64,000 nt of DNA from Micromonospora wenchangensis (GCF_002210435.1 NZ_MZMV01000032.1:1-64000), one strand, 5' to 3'. Positions 46,066 to 55,282 are shown, counted from the first letter of the stretch. The notes: generated by a model not told the origin, from the letters alone. Program-made: numbers and translations.

Positions 46066-48482
46066 CCCTGTGCCTCCTGTCCGGCGCTGGTGAGGTCGTA
46101 GACGGTGACCCCGTCGACGGTCTGCGCGGTGAAGTTCCCGGCGACCCAGGTGGCGATCTCCTGGGAGGCGGAGCTGCCGCCGTTGGCCCGGAAGCCGCCC
46201 CCGCCGACGAAGTAGTGGATCTTCCCGGCGGCCACGTACTCCTGGAACCGGGCCAGGGTGGGCGACGGGTCGCTGCCGTTGAAGCCGCCGACGGCCATCA
46301 CCGGCCGGCCGGTGGCGAGCTGGTAGCCGGAGGCGTTGTTGGAGCCGACGGCCGCCGCGACCCAGGTGTAGTCGTCGGCGTCGGCCGTCAGCAGCGCCTT
46401 CAGCGCGGCGCTCGGCTCCCGGGAGTCGAGCAGGCCGCCCATCCCGCCGCCGGTGCGCCCCTGGCCACCCCTGGTACGCCCACCGTCCTGGCCGGTGCCA
46501 CCGTTCTGGCCGGTACCGCCGTCCTGACCGATACCGCCGTTCTGGCCGGTGCCGCCGGGGAAGCCGGGGAACTGGCCGGTGCCGCCGTTGGCGGTGCCGC
46601 CGGGGAAGCCGGGAGGCTGACCGTTCCGGCCGGTGCCGCCGTCCCGGTTGCCGCCCGGGAAGCCGCCACCACCGGGGAAACCGCCGCCACCGGGGAAACC
46701 GCCACCCCCGGGGAACTCCATGCCGTCGCCCATCCGGCCGCCGGGCCCACCACGACCCGGACCGAAGCCGCCCTGCACGTTCGGGCCGGCGCTCGGGATG
46801 GACCCGGTGTGCGGGGTGCCGGCGGTCTGCGCCGCGTACGCCGCCGGGCCGGCCAGCGCGGCCGACGCGCCGAGTGCCAGCACCACCGGCACCAGACGCC
46901 GGGGCAGCCGCCGGGTGAGCAGGATCAGCACCGCCACGGCGAGCCCGGCGACCAGCACGGCCGGCCGGAGCCAGGGCTGGAAGTCGGCGCTGCGGCCCAG
47001 CAGCCGCCACGACCACCAGGCGGTCACCGCCAGGGTGACGGCCAGGGTCCCGGTGGCGAACCACCCCCGCCACCGCAGCGACCGGCGACCACCGGTCACC
47101 GACGCGGGGGCGACCCCGGGGGCCGTCGCGGCGTCGACACCCGGGGCGGCGGCCGGCGCGGCGAGCACCGCGGAACCGGCGACCGGGGTGACGGGTCCGG
47201 CGGCGGCCCGGCGTTCCCGCCAGAGCAGGACGGTGCCGATGCCGACCAGTGCACCGACCGCCGGCGCCAGGGCCACCGTGTAGTAGGCGTGGAAGATGCC
47301 GGACATGAAGCTGAAGATCAGCCCGGTGACCAGCAGCCAGCCGCCCCACAGCAGCAGCCCGGCGCGACGGCGGTCGGTACGCGCCGCCCGGCCCGCCAGC
47401 ACCAGGCCGGCGACGAGCAGGATCAGCGCGGCCGGCAGCAGCCAGGAGATCTGGCCGCCGACCTCGGTGTCGAACATCCGCAGCCAGCCGGTCTGTCCGG
47501 AGAACGGCCCACCGCCGCCGCCCATCCGGGCACCACCGCCGACGCTGCCCTCCTCGTCACCGGTGATCCGACCGAGACCGTTGTAGCCCAGGGTCAGCTC
47601 CAGGATGCTGTTGTTCTGCGAACCGCCGATGTACGGGCGGGCGCTGGCCGGGACCAGCTCCACGGTGGCCACCCACCAGCCGGCGGCGACGACCAGACCC
47701 AGGCCGGCCAGCAGCAGCTGACGGATCCGTCGCCAGAAGCCGGTCGGCGCGGCCAACAGGTAGACCCCGGCGAAGACCGGGACCACCAGGAACGCCTGGA
47801 GCATCTTGGTGAGGAAGCCGAAGCCGACCAGCACCCCGACCAGCACGATCCACCGGGTGCTGGCCGTCTCCACCGCCCGCACGGTGGCGTACGCGCCGAG
47901 GACGAGTAGCAGCACCAGCAGCGCGTCCGGGTTGTTGAACCGGAACATCAGGGTGGCGACCGGGGTGAGCGCCAGGACCGTCCCGGCGATCAGCCCGGCG
48001 GCCGGGCCGTACCAGCGGCGGACGGTGGCGTACAGGACGCCTACCGAGGCGACGCCGAGCAGCGCCTGCGGCACCAGGATCGCCCAGCTGTTCAGCCCGA
48101 AGATCCGTACCGACAGGGCCATCAGCCACAGCGCGGCAGGCGTCTTGTCGACGGTGATCGAGTTGGCCGCGTCGGAGGACCCGTAGAAGAACGCCTTCCA
48201 GCTCTCGGAGCCGGCCTGCACCGCCGCCGAGTAGAACGAGTTCGCCCAGCCGGACTCCCCCAGGCCCCACAGGTAGAGCAGGCCGGTGCCGAGCAGCAGC
48301 ACGGCCAGCGCGGGTCTGACCCAGCGCGGGTCGCGGCGGGCCGGGTCGGCGTCGTCCGGGTGGGACGACGCCGAGCTGGCCGGCGGTGCGGTCGCGGCGG
48401 CGCGCGGACCCGACGGGGGTGCGGTCGCGGTGTCGTCCGGCGGATCGGCCGGCGTCGTCAGCAGGCTCTCGGTTCTGTCCAT
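46062..48482 (-). CDS. GT39-type membrane glycosyltransferase with Gly-rich external linker
   Basis: An 806-residue protein of the ArnT/PMT_2 group. About eleven membrane helices fill residues 55-570. A first external loop with LGESGWANSFYSAAVQAGS and DKTPAALWLMAL holds the catalytic Asp region. After the last helix comes a Gly-rich linker (about 580-690) with tandem FPGGGG units and later TGQNGG-type units, built from 18-bp DNA repeats near 46650-46715. The C-terminal 110 residues form an external alpha/beta domain (KALLTADADDYTWVAAAVGS, IHYFVGGGGF). It should transfer a sugar from polyprenyl phosphate to an envelope target. It lies 44 bases after the kinase gene and overlaps the GT2-GtrA gene. 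Confidence 0.88.
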   Translation of the reverse strand: MDRTESLLTTPADPPDDTATAPPSGPRAAATAPPASSASSHPDDADPARRDPRWVRPALAVLLLGTGLLYLWGLGESGWANSFYSAAVQAGSESWKAFFYGSSDAANSITVDKTPAALWLMALSVRIFGLNSWAILVPQALLGVASVGVLYATVRRWYGPAAGLIAGTVLALTPVATLMFRFNNPDALLVLLLVLGAYATVRAVETASTRWIVLVGVLVGFGFLTKMLQAFLVVPVFAGVYLLAAPTGFWRRIRQLLLAGLGLVVAAGWWVATVELVPASARPYIGGSQNNSILELTLGYNGLGRITGDEEGSVGGGARMGGGGGPFSGQTGWLRMFDTEVGGQISWLLPAALILLVAGLVLAGRAARTDRRRAGLLLWGGWLLVTGLIFSFMSGIFHAYYTVALAPAVGALVGIGTVLLWRERRAAAGPVTPVAGSAVLAAPAAAPGVDAATAPGVAPASVTGGRRSLRWRGWFATGTLAVTLAVTAWWSWRLLGRSADFQPWLRPAVLVAGLAVAVLILLTRRLPRRLVPVVLALGASAALAGPAAYAAQTAGTPHTGSIPSAGPNVQGGFGPGRGGPGGRMGDGMEFPGGGGFPGGGGFPGGGGFPGGNRDGGTGRNGQPPGFPGGTANGGTGQFPGFPGGTGQNGGIGQDGGTGQNGGTGQDGGRTRGGQGRTGGGMGGLLDSREPSAALKALLTADADDYTWVAAAVGSNNASGYQLATGRPVMAVGGFNGSDPSPTLARFQEYVAAGKIHYFVGGGGFRANGGSSASQEIATWVAGNFTAQTVDGVTVYDLTSAGQEAQG

Positions 48483-48526
48483 GCGGCAAGCCTCGAACAG
48501 CGGGTTGGGGCGGCCCCGTGACCGAG

Positions 48527-50134
48527 CTATGCGTGAGCTGTGGAATCCGGCGGCGCGGGCGCGACCGGTTGCGGCGGCGCGGGCGCGGCGAAGTCCGGGG
48601 GCGTGGGGGACGACGGCAGCCGGACGGTGAAGACCGTACGGCCCGGTCGGCTCTCCAGCGTGACGCCGCCGTGGTGGGCCTCCACCACGGCCGCCACGAT
48701 GGCCAGGCCGAGGCCGGTGCTGCCGTGCTGCCGGGACCGGGAGCTGTCCCCTCGGGCGAACCGTTCGAAGACCTCGTCGCGCAGTTCCGGGGGCACCCCG
48801 GGGCCGTCGTCGGTGACGCTGAGTTCCACCGCGCCGGGCACCGGGGCGATGCGGGTGGTGACGGTGGTGCCGGGCGGGGTGTGCACCCGCGCGTTGGCGA
48901 GCAGGTTCGCCACCACCTGGTGCAGCCGGACGGCGTCGCCGGGCACCTCCACCGCCTCGTCGGGCAGGTCGAGCTGCCACCGGTGTTCGCCCCCGGCCAC
49001 GTGCGCGTCGCTGACCGCGTCGACCACCAGCGCGGTCAGGTCGACCGGTCCGGTGGCGAGCGGCCGGCCGGAGTCCAGGCGGGCCAGCAGCAGCAGGTCG
49101 TCGACAAGGCTGGTCATCCGGGTGCTGGCGGACTCGACCCGGCGCAACGCGTGGGCCACGTCGGACGGCACCCGGTCCCGGCCCCGGCGGGCCACCTCGG
49201 CGTAGCCCCGGATCGCGGCCAGCGGGGTCCGCAGCTCGTGCGAGGCGTCGGCGACGAACTGGCGTACCCGGGTCTCGCTGGCCTGCCGGGCGGCGAGCGC
49301 GGCGGCCACGTGGCCCAGCATCCGGTTCAGCGCCGCACCGACCTGCCCCACCTCGGTACGCGGGTCGGTGTCGGCGGCGGGCACCCGTACCGACAGCGCC
49401 ACCTCACCCCGGTCCAGCGGCAGTTCGGCGACCCGCCCGGCGGTGGCCGCCACCCGGTTCAGCGGGCGCAGCGTGGCCCGGACGATCAGCGCGCCCAGGC
49501 TGCCGGCGATGAGCAGGCCGGCGGTGGCGACGCCCGCCTGGGCGACGACCATCCACCAGACGGTCTCCTGCACGGGGCGCAGCGGGATGGCGAAGACCAG
49601 GGTGTCGCCGCCGGGAACCTGGCGGGCCACCGCCCGGTAGTCGCCGCGCTCGCCGAGGTCGACGGTGTGCGGCCTGCTGTCGGCGGGCAGCCCGGTCAGC
49701 GGGGCGACGTCGGCGGCGGCGAGCGCCTCGGTCGCGCCGGAGGCGCTGCGGATGCGGGCCGACGGCTGCTCCTGCGGGACGATCCGCATCCCGATCGAGC
49801 CGACCGGGTACGTCGGTGGCGGGTCGGGTTGCCCCTGCCGGCCGGTGGCCTGGTCGAGGGGGCGGGGCTGGCCCGGGGTCCGGTCCCAGGGCAGCCGGCT
49901 GTCGAAGCGGCGGTTGTCCCCGGCGAGCTGGGTGTCGACCTGGTTGATCAGGAAGTGCCGTAGCGCGACCGTGGTCAGCCCGCCGATGCCCACGCTGACC
50001 AGCGCCAGCAGCGCGACCACGGTGAGCACCAGCCGGCGGCGCAGGGACCAGCCCGCCAACCGGCGACGCCACGGGCCGCCGGCCAGCCGGCGGCGGAGCC
50101 GACCGGCCCGGTCACGGCGCGGGCTTGAGGACAT
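48527..50134 (-). CDS. HAMP-containing sensor histidine kinase
   Basis: A 535-residue kinase of the OmpR-partner type. A cytoplasmic basic start leads to helix 1 (LVLTVVALLALVSVGIGGL), then an extracellular sensor domain to about residue 195, helix 2 (VVAQAGVATAGLLIAGSLGALIV) and a HAMP linker. The acceptor His is in VADASHELRTPLAAIRGYAE. The ATP lid includes NLLANARVHTPPG, VTDDGPGVP, FERFARGDSSR and GSTGLGLAIVAAVVEAHHG. The Pro/Ala tail has no known role. The ATG at 50134 overlaps the response regulator by 23 bases. Confidence 0.93.
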   Translation of the reverse strand: MSSSPRRDRAGRLRRRLAGGPWRRRLAGWSLRRRLVLTVVALLALVSVGIGGLTTVALRHFLINQVDTQLAGDNRRFDSRLPWDRTPGQPRPLDQATGRQGQPDPPPTYPVGSIGMRIVPQEQPSARIRSASGATEALAAADVAPLTGLPADSRPHTVDLGERGDYRAVARQVPGGDTLVFAIPLRPVQETVWWMVVAQAGVATAGLLIAGSLGALIVRATLRPLNRVAATAGRVAELPLDRGEVALSVRVPAADTDPRTEVGQVGAALNRMLGHVAAALAARQASETRVRQFVADASHELRTPLAAIRGYAEVARRGRDRVPSDVAHALRRVESASTRMTSLVDDLLLLARLDSGRPLATGPVDLTALVVDAVSDAHVAGGEHRWQLDLPDEAVEVPGDAVRLHQVVANLLANARVHTPPGTTVTTRIAPVPGAVELSVTDDGPGVPPELRDEVFERFARGDSSRSRQHGSTGLGLAIVAAVVEAHHGGVTLESRPGRTVFTVRLPSSPTPPDFAAPAPPQPVAPAPPDSTAHA

Positions 50135-50858
50135 AGCCGGCGCCGCGCAGGGTGTGGATCATCGGCGCGCGTCCCACGTCGATCTTCTTGCGCAGGTACG
50201 AGATGTACAGCTCGACCACGTTGGCCTGCCCGCCGAAGTCGTAGTTCCACACCCGGTCGAGGATCTGCGCCTTGCTGAGCACCCGGCGCGGGTTGCGCAT
50301 CAGGTAGCGCAGCAGTTCGAACTCGGTGGCGGTCAGGGTGATCAGGTCGTCGCCCCGGCGTACCTCGTGGCTGTCCTCGTCGAGGGTGAGGTCGCCGACG
50401 GTGAGCACGGCCTCCTCCCGGGCGGTCACCGCGAAGCCGGTACGCCGCAGCAGGGCCCGCAGCCGGGCGATGACCTCCTCCAGGCTGAACGGCTTGGTGA
50501 CGTAGTCGTCGCCGCCGACGGTGAGCCCGGCGATCCGCTCCTCGACCGCGTCGCGGGCGGTCAGGAAGAGCACCGGCACGGTCGGGGTCTGCTCGCGCAG
50601 CCGGCGCAGCACCTGGAAGCCGTCCAGGTCGGGAAGCATCACGTCGAGCACCACCGCGTCGGGCTGGAACTGGCGGGCCGCGCTCAACGCCGCCATTCCG
50701 TTGCCCGCGCTGCGCACCTGCCAGCCCTCGTAGCGCAGCGCCATCGACAGCAGGTCGGTCAGGGTGGGTTCGTCGTCGACCACCAGCACCCGGACGGGTT
50801 CGCCGTCGGGGCGGCGCAACTCGATCCGGTGTGGTGCGGTCTGCCCGTCGGTCACCAT
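50112..50858 (-). CDS. OmpR-family response regulator
   Basis: A 248-residue regulator. The receiver domain has VVDDEPTLTDLL, the phospho-Asp in VVLDVMLPDLDGF (near residue 72), LFLTARDAVEERI and YVTKPFSLEEV. The winged-helix DNA-binding domain reads LTATEFELLRYLMRNPRRVLSKAQILDRVW and VVELYISYLRKKID, ending in TLRGAGYVLKP. It leads an operon with the kinase and probably GT39 and GT2-GtrA downstream, so envelope glycosylation may be a direct output. That last point is inference from order. Confidence 0.93.
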   Translation of the reverse strand: MVTDGQTAPHRIELRRPDGEPVRVLVVDDEPTLTDLLSMALRYEGWQVRSAGNGMAALSAARQFQPDAVVLDVMLPDLDGFQVLRRLREQTPTVPVLFLTARDAVEERIAGLTVGGDDYVTKPFSLEEVIARLRALLRRTGFAVTAREEAVLTVGDLTLDEDSHEVRRGDDLITLTATEFELLRYLMRNPRRVLSKAQILDRVWNYDFGGQANVVELYISYLRKKIDVGRAPMIHTLRGAGYVLKPAP

Positions 50859-51012
50859 GCCCCCATCGTGGGACCGGTTACTGGCGCTGACCTATGCGCA
50901 TCCTGTGTGCCCGCTGTGCGCGCGGCCCCGCTCGACCGTACCCGGCCGGGCGGCGTCGGGGGGCGGTTCCCCGGATCGCGCCCGGCCGCCGACGGCCCGG
51001 TGTGGCGGGCGG

Positions 51013-51246
51013 CTACTGGCTCATGCCGGTCGGGTAGGTGTGCACGAAGGACATCGTCCAGTGGCCGTCGCCGGCCGGCCGGTCCCGCTGGTAGAGGTGG
51101 TCGGGGCCGCCCCCGCCGGGGGCCGGCGGGGTGTCCGGGTGGCGCAGCACCCAGCGGGTGGGCGGCGCCCCCGCCGGGTCGGCCGGCAGGGCACGGACCA
51201 GGTCGTGGGCCGGCCCGCCGACGAAGCGTACGGTCACCTCGCCCAT
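51013..51246 (-). CDS. Small hypothetical protein
   Basis: A 77-residue soluble protein beginning MGEVTVRFVGGPAHDLVRAL, with a Gly/Pro-rich middle and HWTMSFVHTYPTGMSQ at the end. The VRFVGGPAHD phrase resembles small beta-rich proteins of unknown function seen in actinobacteria. GGAGGGAGG precedes the ATG at 51246. It stands alone and is divergent from the kinase gene at 51460. Confidence 0.65.
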   Translation of the reverse strand: MGEVTVRFVGGPAHDLVRALPADPAGAPPTRWVLRHPDTPPAPGGGGPDHLYQRDRPAGDGHWTMSFVHTYPTGMSQ

Positions 51247-51459
51247 CGGGGCCTCCCTCCGGTGGCCGGCGGTCGCGCGGGCCACTGACGGCAAGCTACC
51301 GCACCCGGGGCCGGGTCGGGGTGGCTCGACCGGGTCCGCCCGGTGGGACCGGGTCCGGGGGCGGGGCGGGTACGGTTTGCCCAGCGCAGCGGCCGGGTAC
51401 CGGCTCGACAGCGCCATCGCCACCCCGGCGACGCGGTCGGCATGGACGGGAGCGGGTCG

Positions 51460-52410
51460 ATGAGGACGCTGGCCGGGCGGTACCAGCTCGAACAGCGCAT
51501 CGGCATGGGTGGGATGTCGGAGGTCTGGCGGGCCCACGACATCGTCCTGGACCGGCCGGTCGCGGTGAAGCTGATGTCCCCCGCCCACCGGGGCGAGCAG
51601 ACCTCGGTCGAGCGGATCAGGGCCGAGGCCCGGTCGGCCGCCCGGTTGGTGCACCCCAACGTCGCCAGCGTCCACGACTTCGGCACCTCGACGACGCTGC
51701 CCGGCCGGGAGATGCCGTACATCGTGATGGAGCTGGTGGAGGGCGAGACCCTCGCCGCGCACCTGCGGGCCGGGCCGTTGGACTGGCGGATCGCGGTCCG
51801 GGTCTGCGCCGAGGTGGCCGCCGCGCTCGCCGCGGCGCACGCCCACGGCATCGTGCACCGCGACGTCAAACCGGCAAACGTGATGCTCACCCCGTCCGGG
51901 GCGAAGGTGCTCGACTTCGGTATCGCCACCCCGGCCGGTGCGCCCGACCACAGCCCGGAGGGTGTGCTGGTGGGGACTCCGGCGTACCTGGCCCCGGAGC
52001 AGTTCGACAGGCAGCCGGCCACCCCCGCCGCCGACATGTACGCCGTCGGTGTGCTGCTCTACTACTGCCTCACCGGGAGACTGCCGTACGCGGCGGGGAC
52101 CACCGCCACCCAGTTGGTCGGGTCCCGCCGGAAGATCACGCCGGAGCCGTTGCCGCCGGTCGCGGGCCTGCCGCCCGAGGTGGCCGACCTGTGCCGGCGC
52201 TGTCTCGCCGACGACCCGCGCGAGCGGCCCAGCAGTCTGGTGGCGGCGCTGGAGCTGGCGGAGGTGGTCGACGCCCGGGTCTACGTGCCGATGCTGGCCT
52301 CGGTGCCCCGGCCCCGTACCGCGCCGGTGTCGCCGTGGACCGAACGGGCGGCCGCCGAGGCGACCGAGGCGGTGGCGCTGCCCGACTGGTCCCGGACCGG
52401 ACCGGTCTGA
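51460..52410 (+). CDS. Soluble Ser/Thr protein kinase (Pkn type)
   Basis: A 316-residue Hanks-type kinase. The Gly loop is IGMGGMSEVW (14-23), the catalytic Lys37 is in VAVKLM, HRDVKPANV is at 133-141, DFGIA at 152-156 and GTPAYLAPEQ follows. It has no membrane helix or PASTA repeat after the kinase core, only a short Ala/Pro-rich tail, so unlike PknB it should be cytoplasmic. The ATG at 51460 (MRTLAGRYQLE) is preferred to the one at 51442, with GGGAG 7 bases upstream. Its substrates are unknown. Confidence 0.93.
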   Translation: MRTLAGRYQLEQRIGMGGMSEVWRAHDIVLDRPVAVKLMSPAHRGEQTSVERIRAEARSAARLVHPNVASVHDFGTSTTLPGREMPYIVMELVEGETLAAHLRAGPLDWRIAVRVCAEVAAALAAAHAHGIVHRDVKPANVMLTPSGAKVLDFGIATPAGAPDHSPEGVLVGTPAYLAPEQFDRQPATPAADMYAVGVLLYYCLTGRLPYAAGTTATQLVGSRRKITPEPLPPVAGLPPEVADLCRRCLADDPRERPSSLVAALELAEVVDARVYVPMLASVPRPRTAPVSPWTERAAAEATEAVALPDWSRTGPV

Positions 52411-52487
52411 TCCCGGCCGTCGGCGTGTCGCGGGCGTTTCACCCCTTCGTGGCCGGGAACCCGGCCGACGGATGAGGGGGGAACGCG

Positions 52488-52913
52488 ATGCCGGATCCGA
52501 GTTCCTGGCTGCACGAGGCCAGCGCGACCGCCACGGGCGGGCACGTACGCACCGACGACGGTGAGCTGTCCACCGCGCTGGCGTCGCCGCTCGCGCCGCA
52601 CTGCACCGGGTTGACCCCGGAGCAGTTGCTCGCCGCCGCCTTCGCCTCCTGCCTGCACCACGCGGCGGTCGAGGCGGCCGGGGAGATCACCGACGAGGCG
52701 CACACGGTGCAGGTGACCGCCGAGGCGAAGCTGGGGCGCGACGACGACGGCCGGTACCGGGCCGACGTGCACGCCAGCATCTCGTCGGCCGGGTTGAGCC
52801 GGGAACAGTTGGCCGAACTGGTCGCGTACGCCGACCGGCTGTGGCCGTTCTCCAGCGACGACAGCAGCCGGCACCGGCTGACCGTGAGCGCGGCCGAGAA
52901 CGGCCGGCACTGA
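52488..52913 (+). CDS. OsmC/Ohr-family protein lacking the usual second cysteine
   Basis: A 141-residue protein with the OsmC fold. The first redox Cys is conserved at 55 in LLAAAFASCLHHAA. Ohr peroxidases have a second Cys in a VCPYS-type segment. Here the same place reads ADRLWPFSSDD, with Trp119 in place of that Cys. An extra Cys39 (APHCTGLTPEQ) lies near the first and could substitute, or the protein may not be a classical thiol peroxidase. A ribosome site GAGGGGGGAAC precedes the ATG. It follows the kinase gene by 77 bases. Confidence 0.88.
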   Translation: MPDPSSWLHEASATATGGHVRTDDGELSTALASPLAPHCTGLTPEQLLAAAFASCLHHAAVEAAGEITDEAHTVQVTAEAKLGRDDDGRYRADVHASISSAGLSREQLAELVAYADRLWPFSSDDSSRHRLTVSAAENGRH

Positions 52914-53186
52914 GCGTGGACGCCACGCGACGTCCGGGCGAGGTGACGCCACCGGGACGGCGGACGTCGCCTCCACCGTTCGTTCGGGTCCCGGCCGACG
53001 TCCCGAAACCGCCGGCGTCCGCCCGCTTCATCCTTGTCTGGGCGGCATAGCCGACAAAAGCAACATGGATGGTTCAGGGCTTTGACAGGGAGACGCGGAG
53101 AATATCCGGGCGGATTCCGGCCGATTGTGGCGTAGGCCACCCATACCATCGCCGGTCAGCAGCAGAAACCTCTCTAACCTCGTCGG

Positions 53187-54014
53187 GTGCACCCCGACGA
53201 GACCGCCGCGCAGCAGCCGCCCCGGAACCGCCAGGCCACCCCTTCGACCCGGGTGGCCTCGGACGAACGGAGGATCGGCCGGCACCGCGCGCCGGAACCA
53301 CCCCGCCGGGGCATCGGTGCCGCGCTCGCCTCGACGCCCGCCCGGATCGTCCTCGCCGGTGGCGTGACCTGCTGCCTGGGACTTGTCGCGCTGGCCGGGA
53401 CGCACCGGGTCGACCGGCAGCCCCGGCCGGCGCAGGAGGCGCTGGCCGACCGGTCCGCCGAGGAGCAGCGGGCCTCCCGGGCCCGGGAGCGGGCGGCCCT
53501 ACCGGCCAGTCCCCTGCCGGCCAGTCCCCACCCGTCGGCCACCCGCGGCACCGCGCCGGAGCCGACGAAGCCGGCCCGACCCCGCCCGGTCGCCGGGCTC
53601 ACCCGGGTGCAGATGGACAACGCCCGGGTGATCGTCGAGGTCGGCGTGGAGCTGGGGGTGCCGCGCCGGGGCCTGGTGGTCGCGGTGGCCACCGCCATGC
53701 AGGAGAGCGACCTGCACAACCTCGCCAGCGACGTGCTGCCCGAGTCGTACGACCACCCGCACCAGGGCAGCGGCTCGGACCACGACTCGGTGGGCCTGTT
53801 CCAGCAGCGCCCGAGCAGCGGTTGGGGCACGGTGGCCCAGCTGATGCGCCCCGCCTACGCGGCGCGGGCGTTCTACTCCGCGCTGGCCGAGGTCCCCGGC
53901 TGGCGGCAGCTCAGCATCACCGCCGCCGCACAGGCCGTGCAGATCTCCGCCTACCCCGGCGCGTACGCGCGGCACGAGGACCGGGCCTCCACCGTGGTCG
54001 ACGCGCTGCTCTGA
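53187..54014 (+). CDS. Membrane-anchored lysozyme/transglycosylase-like protein
   Basis: A 275-residue protein. A 46-residue cytoplasmic part rich in Pro/Arg leads to one membrane helix at about 52-70 (IVLAGGVTCCLGLVALAG), a Pro-rich spacer, and an external helical domain from about 140. That domain has VVAVATAMQESDLHNLASDV (probable catalytic Glu), HDSVGLFQQRPSSGWGT and QAVQISAYPGAYARHEDRA. This matches lytic-transglycosylase-like domains common in actinobacterial envelope proteins. It probably acts on peptidoglycan. The GTG start at 53187 has no clear ribosome site. It is convergent with the DivIVA-like gene. Confidence 0.75.
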   Translation: MHPDETAAQQPPRNRQATPSTRVASDERRIGRHRAPEPPRRGIGAALASTPARIVLAGGVTCCLGLVALAGTHRVDRQPRPAQEALADRSAEEQRASRARERAALPASPLPASPHPSATRGTAPEPTKPARPRPVAGLTRVQMDNARVIVEVGVELGVPRRGLVVAVATAMQESDLHNLASDVLPESYDHPHQGSGSDHDSVGLFQQRPSSGWGTVAQLMRPAYAARAFYSALAEVPGWRQLSITAAAQAVQISAYPGAYARHEDRASTVVDALL

Positions 54015-54033
54015 ACCGGCCCCGCCTGGCGGT

Positions 54034-54561
54034 TCAGGCGACCCGGGTGCCCGGCTCGGGCAGGTCGACCGTCACCTCGTCGGTGCCGGTGGCGACCCGG
54101 GTGGCCGGGACACCCCCGGCGGCGGCGGTCGGGGTGTCGACCGGCACGGTCCCGACGGTCAGCCCGGTCAGAAGCTGGTCGACCCGGGCCGCCCGGTGCC
54201 GCCGTTCGTGCAGCGACGCCTCGAACTCGCGGCGGGCCTGCACCGCCTCGGCGTACACCCGCTCGCGCAACTGCCGGGCCTCCTCCCGGGCGGCGTCCAG
54301 CTCGGCGCGCGCCCGGGCCAGCAGCTCGCCTGCCGTACGCGGGGCCGCCGGCCGGGCCGCGCCCCGGTCGGCGTCGGCCCGCCGCCGGTCGACCATCGCC
54401 AGGAGCAGGGTGGTCTCCTGGCGGATCTGGTCCCAGTCCCGCCCCGCGCCGGCGATCACCTCCGCCCGCGCGGCGAGCCGGGTCAACCGGACTCCGAGCT
54501 CGTCCAGGCAGGAATCGACCTGTCGCCGGTCGTAGCCGGACTCAACGACGGAGAACCTCAT
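54034..54561 (-). CDS. DivIVA-like coiled-coil protein
   Basis: A 175-residue protein. Residues 1-25 (MRFSVVESGYDRRQVDSCLDEL) match the start of DivIVA-type membrane-binding domains (F-x-GYD-x2-QVD-x2-L). Long coiled-coil helices follow at about 25-130 (RAELDAAREEARQLRERVYAE). The last 40 residues are low-complexity. DivIVA relatives mark curved membrane and organise wall growth. A polar or septal role is inferred. It is upstream of nothing else on its strand and lies next to the signalling cluster. Confidence 0.75.
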   Translation of the reverse strand: MRFSVVESGYDRRQVDSCLDELGVRLTRLAARAEVIAGAGRDWDQIRQETTLLLAMVDRRRADADRGAARPAAPRTAGELLARARAELDAAREEARQLRERVYAEAVQARREFEASLHERRHRAARVDQLLTGLTVGTVPVDTPTAAAGGVPATRVATGTDEVTVDLPEPGTRVA

Positions 54562-54707
54562 ACGTGTCGCCCCCCAGGAAGCTGGTACGTCTGTCCCAGC
54601 TCGATCCTCGCGGCAGCCGACGACCCCCGGGGCGGTTCGAGAAAAATGTTCAGCAATTGCGGGGCGGCTCCCGGGGCGGACCCGACACGTCGGGACACCC
54701 CGGGCGG

Positions 54708-55154
54708 TCAGGAACGCTTGGGCAGCACCACGACCCGACCGAAGAACTCGTCGATGCGGCGCACCACGTCGTTGAAGTCGTCCAGGTCGATCGGCTTGGT
54801 GACGTAGGCGTTGGCCTGGAGGCTGTAGCTGCCCACGATGTCGGTGTCCGCGTTGGAGGTGGTCAACACCACGATCGGGATGGTGCGCAGGTCGTCGTCC
54901 TGCTTGACCTCGCCGAGCACCTGCCGCCCGTCCATCCGGGGCATGTTCAGGTCGAGCAGGATCACGTCGGGTCGCCGGGCGTCGACGTGCCGGCCCTCCT
55001 GCCGCAGGAACTCCATCGCCTCCTGACCGTCACCGACCACGTCGATGACCTTGGCGATGCCGGAGTCCGCCAGCGCTTCCTCGATCATCAGCACGTCACC
55101 CGGGTCGTCGTCGACCACCAGGATGCGGACGGGGTTCGTGGCGCCTCGGTCCAT
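54708..55154 (-). CDS. Stand-alone receiver domain protein (Rcp1/CheY-like)
   Basis: A 148-residue protein that is only a receiver domain. VVDDDPGDVLMIEEAL at about 13-28 is the phytochrome-partner (Rcp1) style. The phospho-Asp is in VILLDLNMPRMDGRQVL near residue 63, the switch Thr in VVLTTSNADTDI and Lys in AYVTKPIDLDDF. It has no output domain, so it must act through protein contact. No histidine kinase is adjacent. Its position directly before the STAS/B12/phosphatase genes suggests it feeds the same circuit. Confidence 0.9.
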   Translation of the reverse strand: MDRGATNPVRILVVDDDPGDVLMIEEALADSGIAKVIDVVGDGQEAMEFLRQEGRHVDARRPDVILLDLNMPRMDGRQVLGEVKQDDDLRTIPIVVLTTSNADTDIVGSYSLQANAYVTKPIDLDDFNDVVRRIDEFFGRVVVLPKRS

Positions 55155-55282
55155 GGGTCCAACCTGTCTGTGTCGGCGAGCGGGGGACGACGGTCTCGGT
55201 ACCCCGTTGGCGGCCTGACCGAACGCGGTCACCCGCGGAGCGGGAACTGCGCGGTCACCCGCTGGCGGGGAAATTTAGCCCA

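Noticed and set aside
53060-53186. c-di-AMP (ydaO-type) riboswitch before the lysozyme-like gene
   Set aside because: Such leaders often precede actinobacterial wall-hydrolase genes, but I could not find the conserved core sequences here.
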